Assembly (NCBI GenBank): GCA_937916485.1
Contig: CALFSV010000238.1
Coordinates: forward strand, 1-10,917
DNA: 10,917 bases
Source: an uncultured Paracoccaceae bacterium
GTDB taxonomy: Bacteria > Pseudomonadota > Alphaproteobacteria > Rhodobacterales > Rhodobacteraceae
Direction of reading: 5' to 3'
Shown here piece by piece: positions 1-7,407 of this stretch; positions within the stretch are counted from its first letter, which is position 1; each line of letters opens with the position of its first letter. The notes beneath the pieces are model-generated. The model made no database searches. It was not told where the DNA came from and saw nothing but the letters and a program-made list of their open reading frames with translations. The position numbers were made by a program, and so were the translations under genes.

Positions 1-1
1 C

Positions 2-157
2 AAAGACCGGTACGGCCCCCGAAGTGCCACCGAATTGCCCGGGGTCTCCAATGGCGGAGACGTCGCCAACCCAGCCAGTTCAAGTGCATTTCTTGCACCA
101 GAAACGCTTGCGGCAGGAATCGTTTGCCATTATTATGGAGTTATAATAGTATCATGA
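2..157 (+). CDS. Possible 3' end of an upstream gene (uncertain)
   Basis: This frame is open from the window edge to a TGA at 155-157, about 51 codons, and its first 25-30 codons mostly end in G or C, as in the real genes here. The peptide has no motif I recognise. Its last part overlaps the putative promoter at 124-152, where base composition becomes AT-rich, so the resemblance to coding sequence may be chance. Another forward frame is also open here, to about position 244, which weakens the case. Sequence to the left of the window would decide it. Confidence 0.2.
   Translation, partial: KDRYGPRSATELPGVSNGGDVANPASSSAFLAPETLAAGIVCHYYGVIIVS
44..61. other. Short perfect inverted repeat
   Basis: GTCTCC (44-49) and GGAGAC (56-61) form a perfect 6-bp stem around a 6-nt loop. 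No T-tract follows, so it is not a convincing rho-independent terminator. It may simply lie inside the end of an upstream gene. No function is assigned. Confidence 0.3.
124..154 (+). promoter_or_regulatory. Promoter with embedded AT-rich operator-like element, copy 1
   Basis: TTGCCA (124-129) and TAGTAT (147-152), separated by 17 bp, fit a sigma70-type -35/-10 pair. Overlapping the spacer and -10 is TTATAATAGTATCA (141-154), a near-palindrome of form TTAT-N2-TA-N2-ATAA with one mismatch. Nearly the same element recurs at 6200-6213 and 9343-9356. A repressor bound here would block RNA polymerase. The start site would fall near 159, leaving a leader of about 280 nt before the binding-protein gene at 440. 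TATAAT at 142-147 could instead be the -10, but then no good -35 is in place. Confidence 0.5.
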
Positions 158-439
158 TGTGGGTGAGATTGACTGAGCTGCTTTGGAGGAACGCTCAGCC
201 GACGCATCTCCTGACGCTTCGGGAGAGTGAAGGGCGTGATTTTTGACCATTTGGGTGTGCTGCATCAACGTAGTGCAGGGTCTGCCGTTCATTTGAATTT
301 GGCGACATGGTGGGATTCTAGCATGTTCAATCAAAGTCTATCAGACCCAATGCTTGTCCCTCGCATGGCAATTGGGGTGTGGCCGCCGAATCCGGCAGCG
401 GCCCTTGGATATGATTTGCGAGGTTTGGGAGGAAACCAT
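155..439 (+). other. Long 5' leader of the ABC operon, with a hairpin at 207-226
   Basis: About 285 bases separate the putative promoter from the start codon at 440. The clearest structure is a stem of TCTCCTGA (207-214) with TCGGGAGA (219-226): eight pairs including one wobble, closed by a 4-nt CGCT loop. A short T-run at 240-244 follows 13 nt later, too far for a classical terminator. The frame upstream of 440 is open back to a possible start at 227, but there is no ribosome binding site there and that start would bury the signal peptide. I recognise no known riboswitch. Confidence 0.35.
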
Positions 440-1987
440 ATGAACCATTGTCGTATTTCGGGGCGTACCCCGAGAGCCATTTTGGCCGCCACCGCACTTG
501 TGACCGCCGCGTCAGCAGTTGCCGCGCAGGAGCTTTTGATCGCCGTAACTTCGGAAAACACAAAACTGTCCAGCTACGAGACTGGTTCCGAGGTCAACTC
601 GCCGGGGCTGAGGAACGTATTCGAGGTCCTTGTCGCGCGCGACACTATGACCAACGAGCTTGTTCCGGAATTGGCGACAAGTTGGACTCAGATTGATCCG
701 ACAACGTGGGAATTCGAACTGCGTCAGGGTGTGACGTATCACGACGGTTCACCTTTCAATGCGGAAAGCGCCGCGTTTGGGCTCAATTTCAGCTATAGTG
801 AAGAAGAAGATTTTTCACTGCGCCAGTTCATGGGCCCGCAGATCACCGCAGAGGCGGTGGGTGAATACACGCTCCGTGTCATGACTACGGAACCCGATCC
901 ACTTATTCCCGAACGGATGTACTTTACCGGCATCCCGTCGATGCAGGCGGTCCAGGACTCACGAGATACCTACGACACCCAGCCCGTGGGTACCGGCCCC
1001 TATCGGCTCAGCGAATGGCGGCGCGGTCAGTACCTTTTGCTTGAAGCCAACCCTGATTGGTGGGGTCTAAGCGATCCATCGGTTACGGCGCCCGAATTCG
1101 AAACCGTGCGCATCATGTTCCGCTCCGAAGGCGGCGTTCGCACCAGCATGGTCCAGACCGGCGAGGCCCACATCGGAACATTCCTCGACTCGGATCAATG
1201 TGCACTGCTGGTTGCAGAAGACGGAACCGACTGTGTCTCGGCCCCGAGTGTCGAAACCCTGTTCATACGGTTCGACACGCCAAGCCCGGTTCTTGGCGAT
1301 CAGCGCATTCGGCAAGCCGTTCTGCACGCAATCGACGTGCCCTCGATCATCTCGGAGATCATGGGGGGGACCGCGACACAAGCCGCGCAGATCGTCGGAC
1401 CAGCATCGAACGGATTCGACCCGTCACTCGAACCCGTCAGCTACGATCCCGAAGCAGCGCGCGCGCTCGTTGATGCTGCCCGCGCCGATGGCGTGCCTGT
1501 TGATTCCACGGTGGTCTATATCAACGTCCGCCAAGCAGCGATTCCGCGTATCGAAGAGATTGCACAGGCAGCGCAGGCCATGCTCGTCAACGTTGGGATC
1601 AAAGCCGAAGTAAAGATCCAGGAAGCGTCGATCTACAATCCGGAATATGGTCAAAAACCTGGGCCCGACCGCAACTACATTACCATGCACCCGATCGGGA
1701 ACGATTTCATGGATGCGGCCTCGTCATTCCAGACATATGCGACATGCGACCGGGGGACGTCTGGTATTTGCGACGAGGCTCTCGATGCAATGATTGCTGA
1801 GGCGGCGACGTTGACCGGCGCGGAGCGGACGAGCGGGCTCCAGGCGATCTCGGCACTGATCCAGGACAATGCCTATATGGGTTTCGTGGGTCATCTCGAT
1901 CTTGCCTACGGCATTGATGCAGACCTCGCATGGGACGTTCCTCTCGATCATCGCCTGATCGTCAGAAACATGAGCCTCGCCGACTGA
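440..1987 (+). CDS. ABC transporter substrate-binding protein, SBP family 5 (DppA/OppA type)
   Basis: Periplasmic binding protein of a dipeptide/oligopeptide/nickel-type ABC importer, 515 residues, a normal length for the family. The start at 440 is supported by GGGAGGA about 6 bases upstream and by an immediate Sec signal peptide: arginines at residues 5-12, a hydrophobic core at 13-26 and an AVAA cleavage site near residue 29. Family-5 features follow: LVPELATSW and TWEFELRQGVTYHDG in the N-lobe, then PVGTGPYRLSEW. It captures ligand and delivers it to the two permeases encoded downstream. Family 5 includes binders of peptides, but also of oligosaccharides, opines and other solutes, so the ligand cannot be read from sequence. 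A hairpin at 2007-2032 separates it from the permease genes. An in-frame start at 227 is rejected because it would place 71 unrelated residues before the signal peptide. Confidence 0.93.
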   Translation: MNHCRISGRTPRAILAATALVTAASAVAAQELLIAVTSENTKLSSYETGSEVNSPGLRNVFEVLVARDTMTNELVPELATSWTQIDPTTWEFELRQGVTYHDGSPFNAESAAFGLNFSYSEEEDFSLRQFMGPQITAEAVGEYTLRVMTTEPDPLIPERMYFTGIPSMQAVQDSRDTYDTQPVGTGPYRLSEWRRGQYLLLEANPDWWGLSDPSVTAPEFETVRIMFRSEGGVRTSMVQTGEAHIGTFLDSDQCALLVAEDGTDCVSAPSVETLFIRFDTPSPVLGDQRIRQAVLHAIDVPSIISEIMGGTATQAAQIVGPASNGFDPSLEPVSYDPEAARALVDAARADGVPVDSTVVYINVRQAAIPRIEEIAQAAQAMLVNVGIKAEVKIQEASIYNPEYGQKPGPDRNYITMHPIGNDFMDAASSFQTYATCDRGTSGICDEALDAMIAEAATLTGAERTSGLQAISALIQDNAYMGFVGHLDLAYGIDADLAWDVPLDHRLIVRNMSLAD

Positions 1988-2006
1988 TTGGGGGTTAGGT
2001 TAGCTC

Positions 2007-2032
2007 TTGGGGCTGTCTGAGGACGGCCCCAA
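2007..2032 (+). terminator. Intra-operon hairpin (partial terminator/attenuator) after the binding-protein gene
   Basis: An 11-bp stem, TTGGGGCTGTC (2007-2017) with GACGGCCCCAA (2022-2032), contains one wobble pair and a TGAG tetraloop. It is followed by a T-rich stretch at 2033-2041 (six of nine bases). It lies in the 85-bp gap between the binding-protein gene and the permease gene. The most likely role is partial termination, or protection of the upstream mRNA from 3' exonucleases, so that binding protein is made in excess over membrane components. With no other promoter visible in the gap, read-through must occur. Confidence 0.65.
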
Positions 2033-2072
2033 TTCTTGTCTAAATTTCGTTTGTAAGTCGAGGAGAATCCGG

Positions 2073-2990
2073 GTGTTAAGCTACGTGTTACGCAGGTCGG
2101 TCCATTCACTGATCGTTATGCTTGTGGTGGTCACTCTGGTCTTCTTCGTCGGTCGTATGGTCGGCGATCCGGCAACGCTGATGCTTCCTGTGGATGCCCG
2201 CCCAGAACAATTCGACGACCTGCGAGAGCGATTGGGCCTCAATGAGCCACTCCTGACGCAGTTCTTCGCATTTATGGGGGGCGCGTTAAGAGGCGATTTC
2301 GGGAACTCTTTCTGGCAGCAGGTGCCAGCTTTGGAACTGGTTCTTGCCCGACTACCGGCCACACTTTTGCTCGCGGCAGCAACGATGGCAATCGCACTGC
2401 CAAGCGCCATTCTGCTGGGCGCATTGGCAGTCCTCAAACCCGGCTCCTGGGCCGACCGGCTTGTAAATGTAGCGTCGTTGAGCGGTGTATCAGTCGTGGA
2501 TTTCTGGCTGGGTCTGATGCTGATCCTGATCTTTTCGGTGAATCTCGGCTGGGTGCCGACGTCTGGCTACGGCGGCATCGAATACATCGTCCTGCCAGCC
2601 CTCGTCCTCGCTGCCAGTCCGCTGGGACGTATTGCGCAGATTACCCGAACCGCAATGCTTGACGAGATGTCCAAGCCCTATATCCGCGCCGCGCGGGCAA
2701 AGGGCATGAGCCGCCGGCAAGCGATCTTTCGGCACGGCCTGAAGAATGCATTCGTTCCCATCATTACTATGGCCGGCGATGAAACCACCTCGGTCCTGAA
2801 CGGAGCCGTCGTTGTTGAAGCAGTGTTCGCATGGCCGGGCATTGGCCTGCTGCTTATTCAGGCGATCCAGCGCCGCGATTTGCCACTTATCGAAGCGACG
2901 GTTCTCGTGGTTGCGGTGCTTGTTATCGTTGTGAACATGCTCGTTGATTTTGCCTATGCATATTTGAACCCACGGATCCGCTACAGTTGA
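2073..2990 (+). CDS. dppB: ABC transporter permease, DppB/OppB type
   Basis: First of two inner-membrane permeases that form the translocation channel; 305 residues. The symbol is family-level only. The chosen start is GTG at 2073, with GAGGAGA at 2060-2066 about 6 bases upstream and the typical N-terminus MLSYVLRRSV leading into the first membrane helix (residues about 11-28). The usual GDFGNS-type periplasmic motif follows near residue 74, then several further helices. The EAA loop, which couples to an ATPase, is at about 203-226 (YIRAARAKGMSRRQAIFRHG). The protein ends with NPRIRYS, close to the usual end of the family. An in-frame start at 2007 is rejected because it falls at the foot of the terminator-like hairpin and has no ribosome binding site. 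Confidence 0.93.
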   Translation: MLSYVLRRSVHSLIVMLVVVTLVFFVGRMVGDPATLMLPVDARPEQFDDLRERLGLNEPLLTQFFAFMGGALRGDFGNSFWQQVPALELVLARLPATLLLAAATMAIALPSAILLGALAVLKPGSWADRLVNVASLSGVSVVDFWLGLMLILIFSVNLGWVPTSGYGGIEYIVLPALVLAASPLGRIAQITRTAMLDEMSKPYIRAARAKGMSRRQAIFRHGLKNAFVPIITMAGDETTSVLNGAVVVEAVFAWPGIGLLLIQAIQRRDLPLIEATVLVVAVLVIVVNMLVDFAYAYLNPRIRYS

Positions 2991-3003
2991 CTTGGAGATT
3001 GCC

Positions 3004-3975
3004 GTGACTGAAGCCGCAACAAACGTCCCGTCGACCAAGAGCAAGGTCCATTTTGGCTTCCGCTCGGTCATGATCGGCCTGTTGCGGGATCCGGTCACCT
3101 TGTTTGCGTGCCTGTTTCTGGGGCTCTTGATGATTGTTGCGATCTTCGCGCCCTATTTGGTGCCCCACGATCCGATGGCTCAGAGCCTGGCAATGCGCAA
3201 TCGCCCGCCCATGACGCCTTCTGCAAATGGTATCCCGCATATTCTGGGCACTGATGCACTGGGCCGGGACTTGCTCAGTCGGTTGATGATGGGTGCAAGG
3301 GTGTCAGTCAGCATTGGTGTGTTGAGCGCCGTCGTATCGGGATCTTTCGGGGTCATGATGGGACTGATCGCTGGCTACTATCGCGGCTGGATCGATGACC
3401 TCATCATGCGTGTCGTCGATGTGATGCTTGGATTTCCGACGTTGCTGGTAGCACTTTTCGTCCTGTTCGTCGTCGGCGGTGGTTATGTGAACCTGGTGCT
3501 GGTGCTCGCTCTGACCCGCTGGATGATCTATGCGCGCGTGACCCGCGGTATGACGCTGGCGCTAAGGGAGGAACCCTTCGTGGACGGTGCCAGAGCGATT
3601 GGCGCCAGCAATTTCCGCATCATCACCCGACATATATTTCCCAATCTTCTGTCGCCAATTGTCGTGCTGGCCACGCTCGAAGTGGCGCGGCTGATCCTGG
3701 CAGAATCTGCCCTCAGCTTCCTTGGTTTCGGGATCCGGCCACCAGCCTCGTCCTGGGGCCTCGAGGTGGCAAGTGGGCGCTCCTACATCAGCAATGCATG
3801 GTGGCTGGTGACATTCTCCGGCACTGCGATTTTCCTTACGGCGCTGAGCCTCAATCTGTTCGCCACCTGGTTGCGGGCACTGTCCGACCCGGTGCAACGC
3901 TGGCGCTGGCTGTCAGGCAAAAAAGCGATGGCTGCGAAGACCGTTGTCGCGGAAAAGCCGGAGGACAAGGCTTGA
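3004..3975 (+). CDS. dppC: ABC transporter permease, DppC/OppC type
   Basis: Second permease of the importer, 323 residues, pairing with the DppB-type protein. The start is GTG at 3004, with GGAGA at 2994-2998, 13 bp after the previous stop; a TTG at 2992 lies in front of that site and is less likely. Family features in order: a hydrophilic N-terminal tail, first helix at about 33-51, HILGTDALGRDLLSRLMMGAR at about 79-99 (highly conserved in DppC/OppC), and the EAA loop at about 192-214 (FVDGARAIGASNFRIITRH). Near the C-terminus LNLFATWLRALSDP marks where many relatives end. About 25 further lysine- and alanine-rich residues follow as a cytoplasmic tail. The stop codon overlaps the TTG start of the next gene, implying translational coupling. 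Symbol is family-level. Confidence 0.93.
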   Translation: MTEAATNVPSTKSKVHFGFRSVMIGLLRDPVTLFACLFLGLLMIVAIFAPYLVPHDPMAQSLAMRNRPPMTPSANGIPHILGTDALGRDLLSRLMMGARVSVSIGVLSAVVSGSFGVMMGLIAGYYRGWIDDLIMRVVDVMLGFPTLLVALFVLFVVGGGYVNLVLVLALTRWMIYARVTRGMTLALREEPFVDGARAIGASNFRIITRHIFPNLLSPIVVLATLEVARLILAESALSFLGFGIRPPASSWGLEVASGRSYISNAWWLVTFSGTAIFLTALSLNLFATWLRALSDPVQRWRWLSGKKAMAAKTVVAEKPEDKA

Positions 3976-4988
3976 GCGCGCGAACGACGCATCCGGCACC
4001 CCCCTTGCTGGAGATCGAGACTCTTTCGGTCGAATTCCAGACGATGGAGGGGGTGGTCCGTGCCATAACCGACCTGAGCTATTCCGTTCGGGCGGGTGAA
4101 ACCGTCGCCATCCTTGGTGAATCCGGCTCAGGCAAAAGCGTCAGCGCCGAGGCAATTATGGGGATCATCGATGCCCCTGCCGGAAGGATCGTCGGAGGCT
4201 CGGTTCGTTTCAAAGGCAAGGAATTGCTGACGATGCCCACCGCAGAGCGGTGCCGCATCAACGGCGAACATATCGCCATGATCTTTCAGGATGCCCTGGC
4301 GGCCCTGAACCCCTCACAAACTGTTGGCGCGCAGATTGGCGAAGTGTTCCGGCTGCATCGCGGAATGAGCTATCGCGAGTCCCTGAAACACGCAATCGAG
4401 CTGATGGACAAGGTGCGGATTCCGGCCGCGGCACAGCGCGCAGGATCGTATCCGCACGAGTTCTCCGGCGGCATGCGTCAGCGGGTCATGATCGCCAGCG
4501 CGATCGCACTCGAACCGGAGATCCTGATAGCAGATGAACCGACCACGGCCCTCGACGTGACGGTACAGGCGCAGATTATGGAACTGCTTGGTGAATTGCA
4601 GTCAGAGCAGAACATGGGACTTGTGCTGATCACCCACGATATGGGCGTTGTGGCAGATGTCGCCGACAACATCGTCGTCATGTATGCGGGGCGCGTGATG
4701 GAGCGGGGGCCACTGCGCGAGGTGTACCGTGCGCCGGGTCATCCCTACACCGCTGGTTTGCTCAACTCGATCCCGCGGCTGGACCGCCCGCATGATCGGC
4801 TACAACCCATTGAGGGGTCGCCGCCGAGCCCCCATGACATTCCCTCCGGATGCCCGTTCCATCAGCGCTGCCCTTGGCGAATGGACGTGTGTTCCAGAGT
4901 CCTGCCGTTGATGGAACGGCTTGTGGCAAGTGGCAACGACCGTGCGGTTGCCTGCCATCGAAAGGACGAGGGGCTTCTGCATGTCTGA
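3972..4988 (+). CDS. dppD: ABC transporter ATP-binding protein, DppD/OppD type
   Basis: One of two cytoplasmic ATPases energising the importer; 338 residues, usual for DppD. The preferred start is TTG at 3972, overlapping the dppC stop as TTGA, with GGAGG at 3960-3964 seven bases upstream. Starting there gives a normal N-terminus leading to PPLLEIETLSVEF. All catalytic motifs are present: Walker A GESGSGKS (49-56), Q-loop Q106, signature FSGGMRQR (164-171), Walker B LIADEP (185-190) and switch His222. The C-terminal oligopeptide-transporter domain contains HPYTAGLL, then GCPFHQRCPWRMDVC and a later ACH, the cysteine-rich segment typical of this group. In some relatives, such as mycobacterial OppD, such a domain is reported to hold an iron-sulfur cluster. 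The last 8 bases overlap the next gene. Confidence 0.93.
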   Translation: MSARTTHPAPPLLEIETLSVEFQTMEGVVRAITDLSYSVRAGETVAILGESGSGKSVSAEAIMGIIDAPAGRIVGGSVRFKGKELLTMPTAERCRINGEHIAMIFQDALAALNPSQTVGAQIGEVFRLHRGMSYRESLKHAIELMDKVRIPAAAQRAGSYPHEFSGGMRQRVMIASAIALEPEILIADEPTTALDVTVQAQIMELLGELQSEQNMGLVLITHDMGVVADVADNIVVMYAGRVMERGPLREVYRAPGHPYTAGLLNSIPRLDRPHDRLQPIEGSPPSPHDIPSGCPFHQRCPWRMDVCSRVLPLMERLVASGNDRAVACHRKDEGLLHV

Positions 4989-5994
4989 TCGACATACGAC
5001 ACCGGAACCGCTCCTTTCAGTCGACGGATTGACCAAGCATTTCGCGCAGAGTGGCGGTTTTCTGAGTGAGGCAAAACTGGTGCGGGCCGTCGATGGCGTG
5101 AGCTTTGATTTGTACGAAGGCGAAACCCTGGGGCTGGTCGGAGAATCCGGTTGTGGCAAGTCCACCCTGTCTCGCACCTTGATGTGCCTGACGCCCGCCA
5201 CCGATGGCAGCGTGCGCTACCGAGGCGAGGAAATTCTGTCTTTTGACAATCGGCGATTGCGGAGCCTGCGACGGGATATCCAGGTCGTCTTTCAGGATCC
5301 ATACTCATCCCTTAGCCCGCGCATGTCGGTGCGGCAGATCATTTTTGAAACCTGGCAGGTGCATCCAGGGATTGTCCCCAAGCCGGATCGCGAACGGCGG
5401 CTGATCGAAATGCTTGAACAGGTGGGCCTGTCGGCTGACAGTGCCAGCCGGTATCCCCATGAGTTTTCCGGTGGCCAGCGCCAACGCATTGGCATCGCCC
5501 GCGCGCTGGCCATGAACCCACGTATCATTATCTGCGATGAGGCGGTTTCGGCGCTGGACGTTTCGGTTCAGGCGCAAGTCATAAACCTTCTGGAAGACAT
5601 TCAGAAAGCGACCGGCGTCGCTTACCTGTTCATCGCGCACGATCTATCTGTCATCCGTCACATTTCGGATCGGGTCGCGGTCATGTATCTGGGAAAGATT
5701 GTCGAGATCGGGGAGGCCGATGATATCTATTCAAATCCAACCCACCCCTACACCAGAGCCCTGTTGTCTGCAGTGCCGTCCCCGGACCCAGATGCTGATC
5801 GGTCCAATCGCGTCATTCTGCAGGGCGATGTGCCTAGCCCCGTCGATCCGCCCACGGGTTGCCGCTTTCGGACCCGCTGCTGGATGGCGCAAGGAATCTG
5901 CGCGGAGCAAGAACCCGATCTGATCCCGCGACCAGGCACCCGCGCTCTTTCTGCCTGCCATTTTGCCGGCATCGAAGCACCCGAAGATGTCTGA
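4981..5994 (+). CDS. dppF: ABC transporter ATP-binding protein, DppF/OppF type
   Basis: Second ATPase of the importer, 337 residues, forming a heterodimer with the DppD-type protein. The start at 4981 is preceded by GAGGGG at 4968-4973 and overlaps the previous gene by 8 bases (ATGTCTGA), consistent with coupled translation. Motifs: Walker A GESGCGKS (54-61), Q-loop Q105 within VVFQDPYSSLSPR (a family hallmark), signature FSGGQRQR (162-169), Walker B ending IICDE (183-187) and His220. Alanine replaces the usual proline after the Walker B glutamate, which is common in this subfamily. The C-terminal domain has THPYTRALL and a cysteine segment (GCRFRTRCWMAQGIC, then ACH) parallel to that in the partner. 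This is the last gene of the operon; no strong terminator follows. Confidence 0.93.
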   Translation: MSDRHTTPEPLLSVDGLTKHFAQSGGFLSEAKLVRAVDGVSFDLYEGETLGLVGESGCGKSTLSRTLMCLTPATDGSVRYRGEEILSFDNRRLRSLRRDIQVVFQDPYSSLSPRMSVRQIIFETWQVHPGIVPKPDRERRLIEMLEQVGLSADSASRYPHEFSGGQRQRIGIARALAMNPRIIICDEAVSALDVSVQAQVINLLEDIQKATGVAYLFIAHDLSVIRHISDRVAVMYLGKIVEIGEADDIYSNPTHPYTRALLSAVPSPDPDADRSNRVILQGDVPSPVDPPTGCRFRTRCWMAQGICAEQEPDLIPRPGTRALSACHFAGIEAPEDV

Positions 5995-6182
5995 GTTTCG
6001 CTTTCAATAGGCGCTAGCTCGACTGGGCGGCCATGGATGGCGCCAGGGGTTTGCCCGAACAAATCTGTATGATCCGGATCGCGACCGGATCGCCGTTAAG
6101 GCCATGTTCCATACCTGATGTCAGGCGACCGCTCGGCCATTGCATAGCTGCGCCGCGACAGGTTCCTGGTCGTAGGATTCAC
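5995..6182. other. Intergenic region after the ABC operon, no gene found
   Basis: I find no gene in this first part of the 337-bp gap between dppF and dctP. Small structures are visible: a weak hairpin (CTGG at 6023 with CGCCAG at 6041-6046, one bulge, no T-tract) that may be a poor terminator; a tandem repeat of CCGGATCGC at 6074-6082 and 6085-6093 (period 11); and the palindrome CCTGA-TG-TCAGG at 6114-6125. None matches a site I can name. Confidence 0.4.
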
Positions 6183-6213
6183 TTGTCAGTATCGTAAGAT
6201 TATAATAGCATAA
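6183..6213 (+). promoter_or_regulatory. Promoter with embedded AT-rich operator-like element, copy 2
   Basis: TTGTCA (6183-6188) and TAGCAT (6206-6211), 17 bp apart, form a sigma70-like promoter of the same layout as at 124-152. TTATAATAGCATAA (6200-6213) overlaps the -10 and fits the inverted repeat TTAT-N2-TA-N2-ATAA exactly. A wider pair, TATCGT (6190-6195) and ACGATA (6214-6219), brackets the element and may extend the binding site. Transcription would start near 6218, about 115 nt before dctP. The operator-promoter overlap suggests repression, relieved by an inducer. Confidence 0.55.
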
Positions 6214-6331
6214 ACGATAGCAGGTGCACGGAGAATCTGCCGCCAGAGCCGTGGGAGGCGGCGCTGCACGTCATAAAAACACGGCGGACCAATGTTTCAG
6301 GTCCATGAAAGCACAATTAGGGAGGAATGAA

Positions 6332-7390
6332 ATGCGTGAAATTTCAATGAAGGGCGTACATCCTGTGCGCGGTGGATTGCTCTCGGCACTGGCTGCGATC
6401 GCGATCGGCGTGACCTGTCTGGGCGGGACGGCAATGGCGCAGGACGTTACGTTGCGGTTCTCGGTCGGTGCAAATGAATCAGAGACAGACGGCATGTCGG
6501 TCGGGCTGCGCGCAATGCGCGATTACGTTGCCTACAAATCCGGCGGCACAATGGAGATCGAGATATTCTGGAACACGCTCGGCGGCTCGCTTCAGGTGAC
6601 CGAGCAAGTGAAGAACGGGACGCTCGACATGGCGTTGACCGACGATTCCGTCCTTGGGTCGTTCTATCCGCCGATGCAGGCCTTCCAGATCCCGTATCTG
6701 TTCGCCTCGTCGCCAGCGGCCTGGCAGTTCACCCAGACCGACACGGTTCACCAGATGACCGAGGAAATGCGCGAAGCTACCGGCCTTCGTACGCTGGGGT
6801 TCTCGCAGAACGGATTCCGTAATATCACCAACAACATGCGTGAAGTGATGACGCCCGCGGACATGGCCGGGCTGAAGATGCGAACCATGCAAAGTCAGGT
6901 CTACGTTGAGTTCATGGGCGCGATGGGTGCCTCGGCCACTCCGATTGCATGGCCGGAATTGGTTCCGGCGCTGCGCACTGGCGTTGTGGACGGTCAGGAA
7001 AACGCAGCAGGCACCGTGCTCGATGGCAGGTTGTATGAAGTACAGCAATACATGAGCGTGAACGAGCACGTTTATGGCTTCCACCTGATCCTTGTGAACG
7101 ATGAAACCTATAGCGGCTTGACCGAGGATCAGCGCAAGATTCTGCACGAAGCGGTGGCGCTGCACAGCGAACTCGCCAACGCGCTCAAGACTGCGACCGA
7201 CATCGTCGCAGTCGACAGCCTGCGCGAACTGGGCATGGAAATCCATGTCACCTCGCCCAGCGAGAAGCTGATGTTTCGCGAAGTGGCGCAGCCTGCCGTG
7301 GTCGAATTCCTCGCTTCGGAAATTGGTGCCGAGGCGGTGAACAGGGTTCTGGCGGCTGCGACAGAAGCAGAAGAACGTCTGTACCGGTAG
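6332..7390 (+). CDS. dctP: TRAP transporter solute-binding protein, DctP family
   Basis: Periplasmic binding protein of a TRAP (sodium-coupled, ATP-independent) uptake system; 352 residues. The start at 6332 has GGGAGGA at 6320-6326. A signal peptide follows: charged N-terminus, hydrophobic core about 15-31 and cleavage after AMA at residue 36. DctP features are clear: GTLDMALTDDSVLGSFYPPMQAFQIPYLF across about 96-124; GLKMRTMQS with Arg184, the position that normally salt-bridges a ligand carboxylate; PIAWPELVPALRTGVVDGQEN at 204-224; and a long C-terminal helical region. The conserved arginine implies an acidic ligand such as a sugar acid or other carboxylate, but the exact one cannot be told. 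The symbol is family-level; C4-dicarboxylate is not implied. A strong hairpin separates it from dctQ. Confidence 0.93.
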   Translation: MREISMKGVHPVRGGLLSALAAIAIGVTCLGGTAMAQDVTLRFSVGANESETDGMSVGLRAMRDYVAYKSGGTMEIEIFWNTLGGSLQVTEQVKNGTLDMALTDDSVLGSFYPPMQAFQIPYLFASSPAAWQFTQTDTVHQMTEEMREATGLRTLGFSQNGFRNITNNMREVMTPADMAGLKMRTMQSQVYVEFMGAMGASATPIAWPELVPALRTGVVDGQENAAGTVLDGRLYEVQQYMSVNEHVYGFHLILVNDETYSGLTEDQRKILHEAVALHSELANALKTATDIVAVDSLRELGMEIHVTSPSEKLMFREVAQPAVVEFLASEIGAEAVNRVLAAATEAEERLYR

Positions 7391-7407
7391 TTTGAACCTG
7401 ACAGATC

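Noticed and set aside
243..272. TTGACC at 243-248 as a second promoter in the leader
   Set aside because: No acceptable -10 hexamer is found 16-18 bp downstream.
227..439. In-frame N-terminal extension of the binding protein
   Set aside because: It would put 71 residues before a standard signal peptide; the start at 440 has a strong ribosome binding site, and the extension has no recognisable domain.
2490..3098. 202-codon minus-strand open frame across the permease junction
   Set aside because: Low-complexity, His/Asn/Arg-rich translation typical of antisense to membrane-protein genes; both plus-strand permeases are clear.
6023..6046. Hairpin after dppF as operon terminator
   Set aside because: Only six pairs with a bulge and no T-tract; kept only as a weak structure in the intergenic description.
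6327..6350. ATG at 6327 as dctP start or tiny upstream gene
   Set aside because: It is out of frame with dctP and gives only seven codons before TGA; the ribosome binding site at 6320-6326 is too close to it and well placed for 6332.
6479..7246. 255-codon open frame on the minus strand inside dctP
   Set aside because: It mirrors the GC-rich third-position pattern of dctP, has no family signature, and the plus strand is unambiguously DctP.
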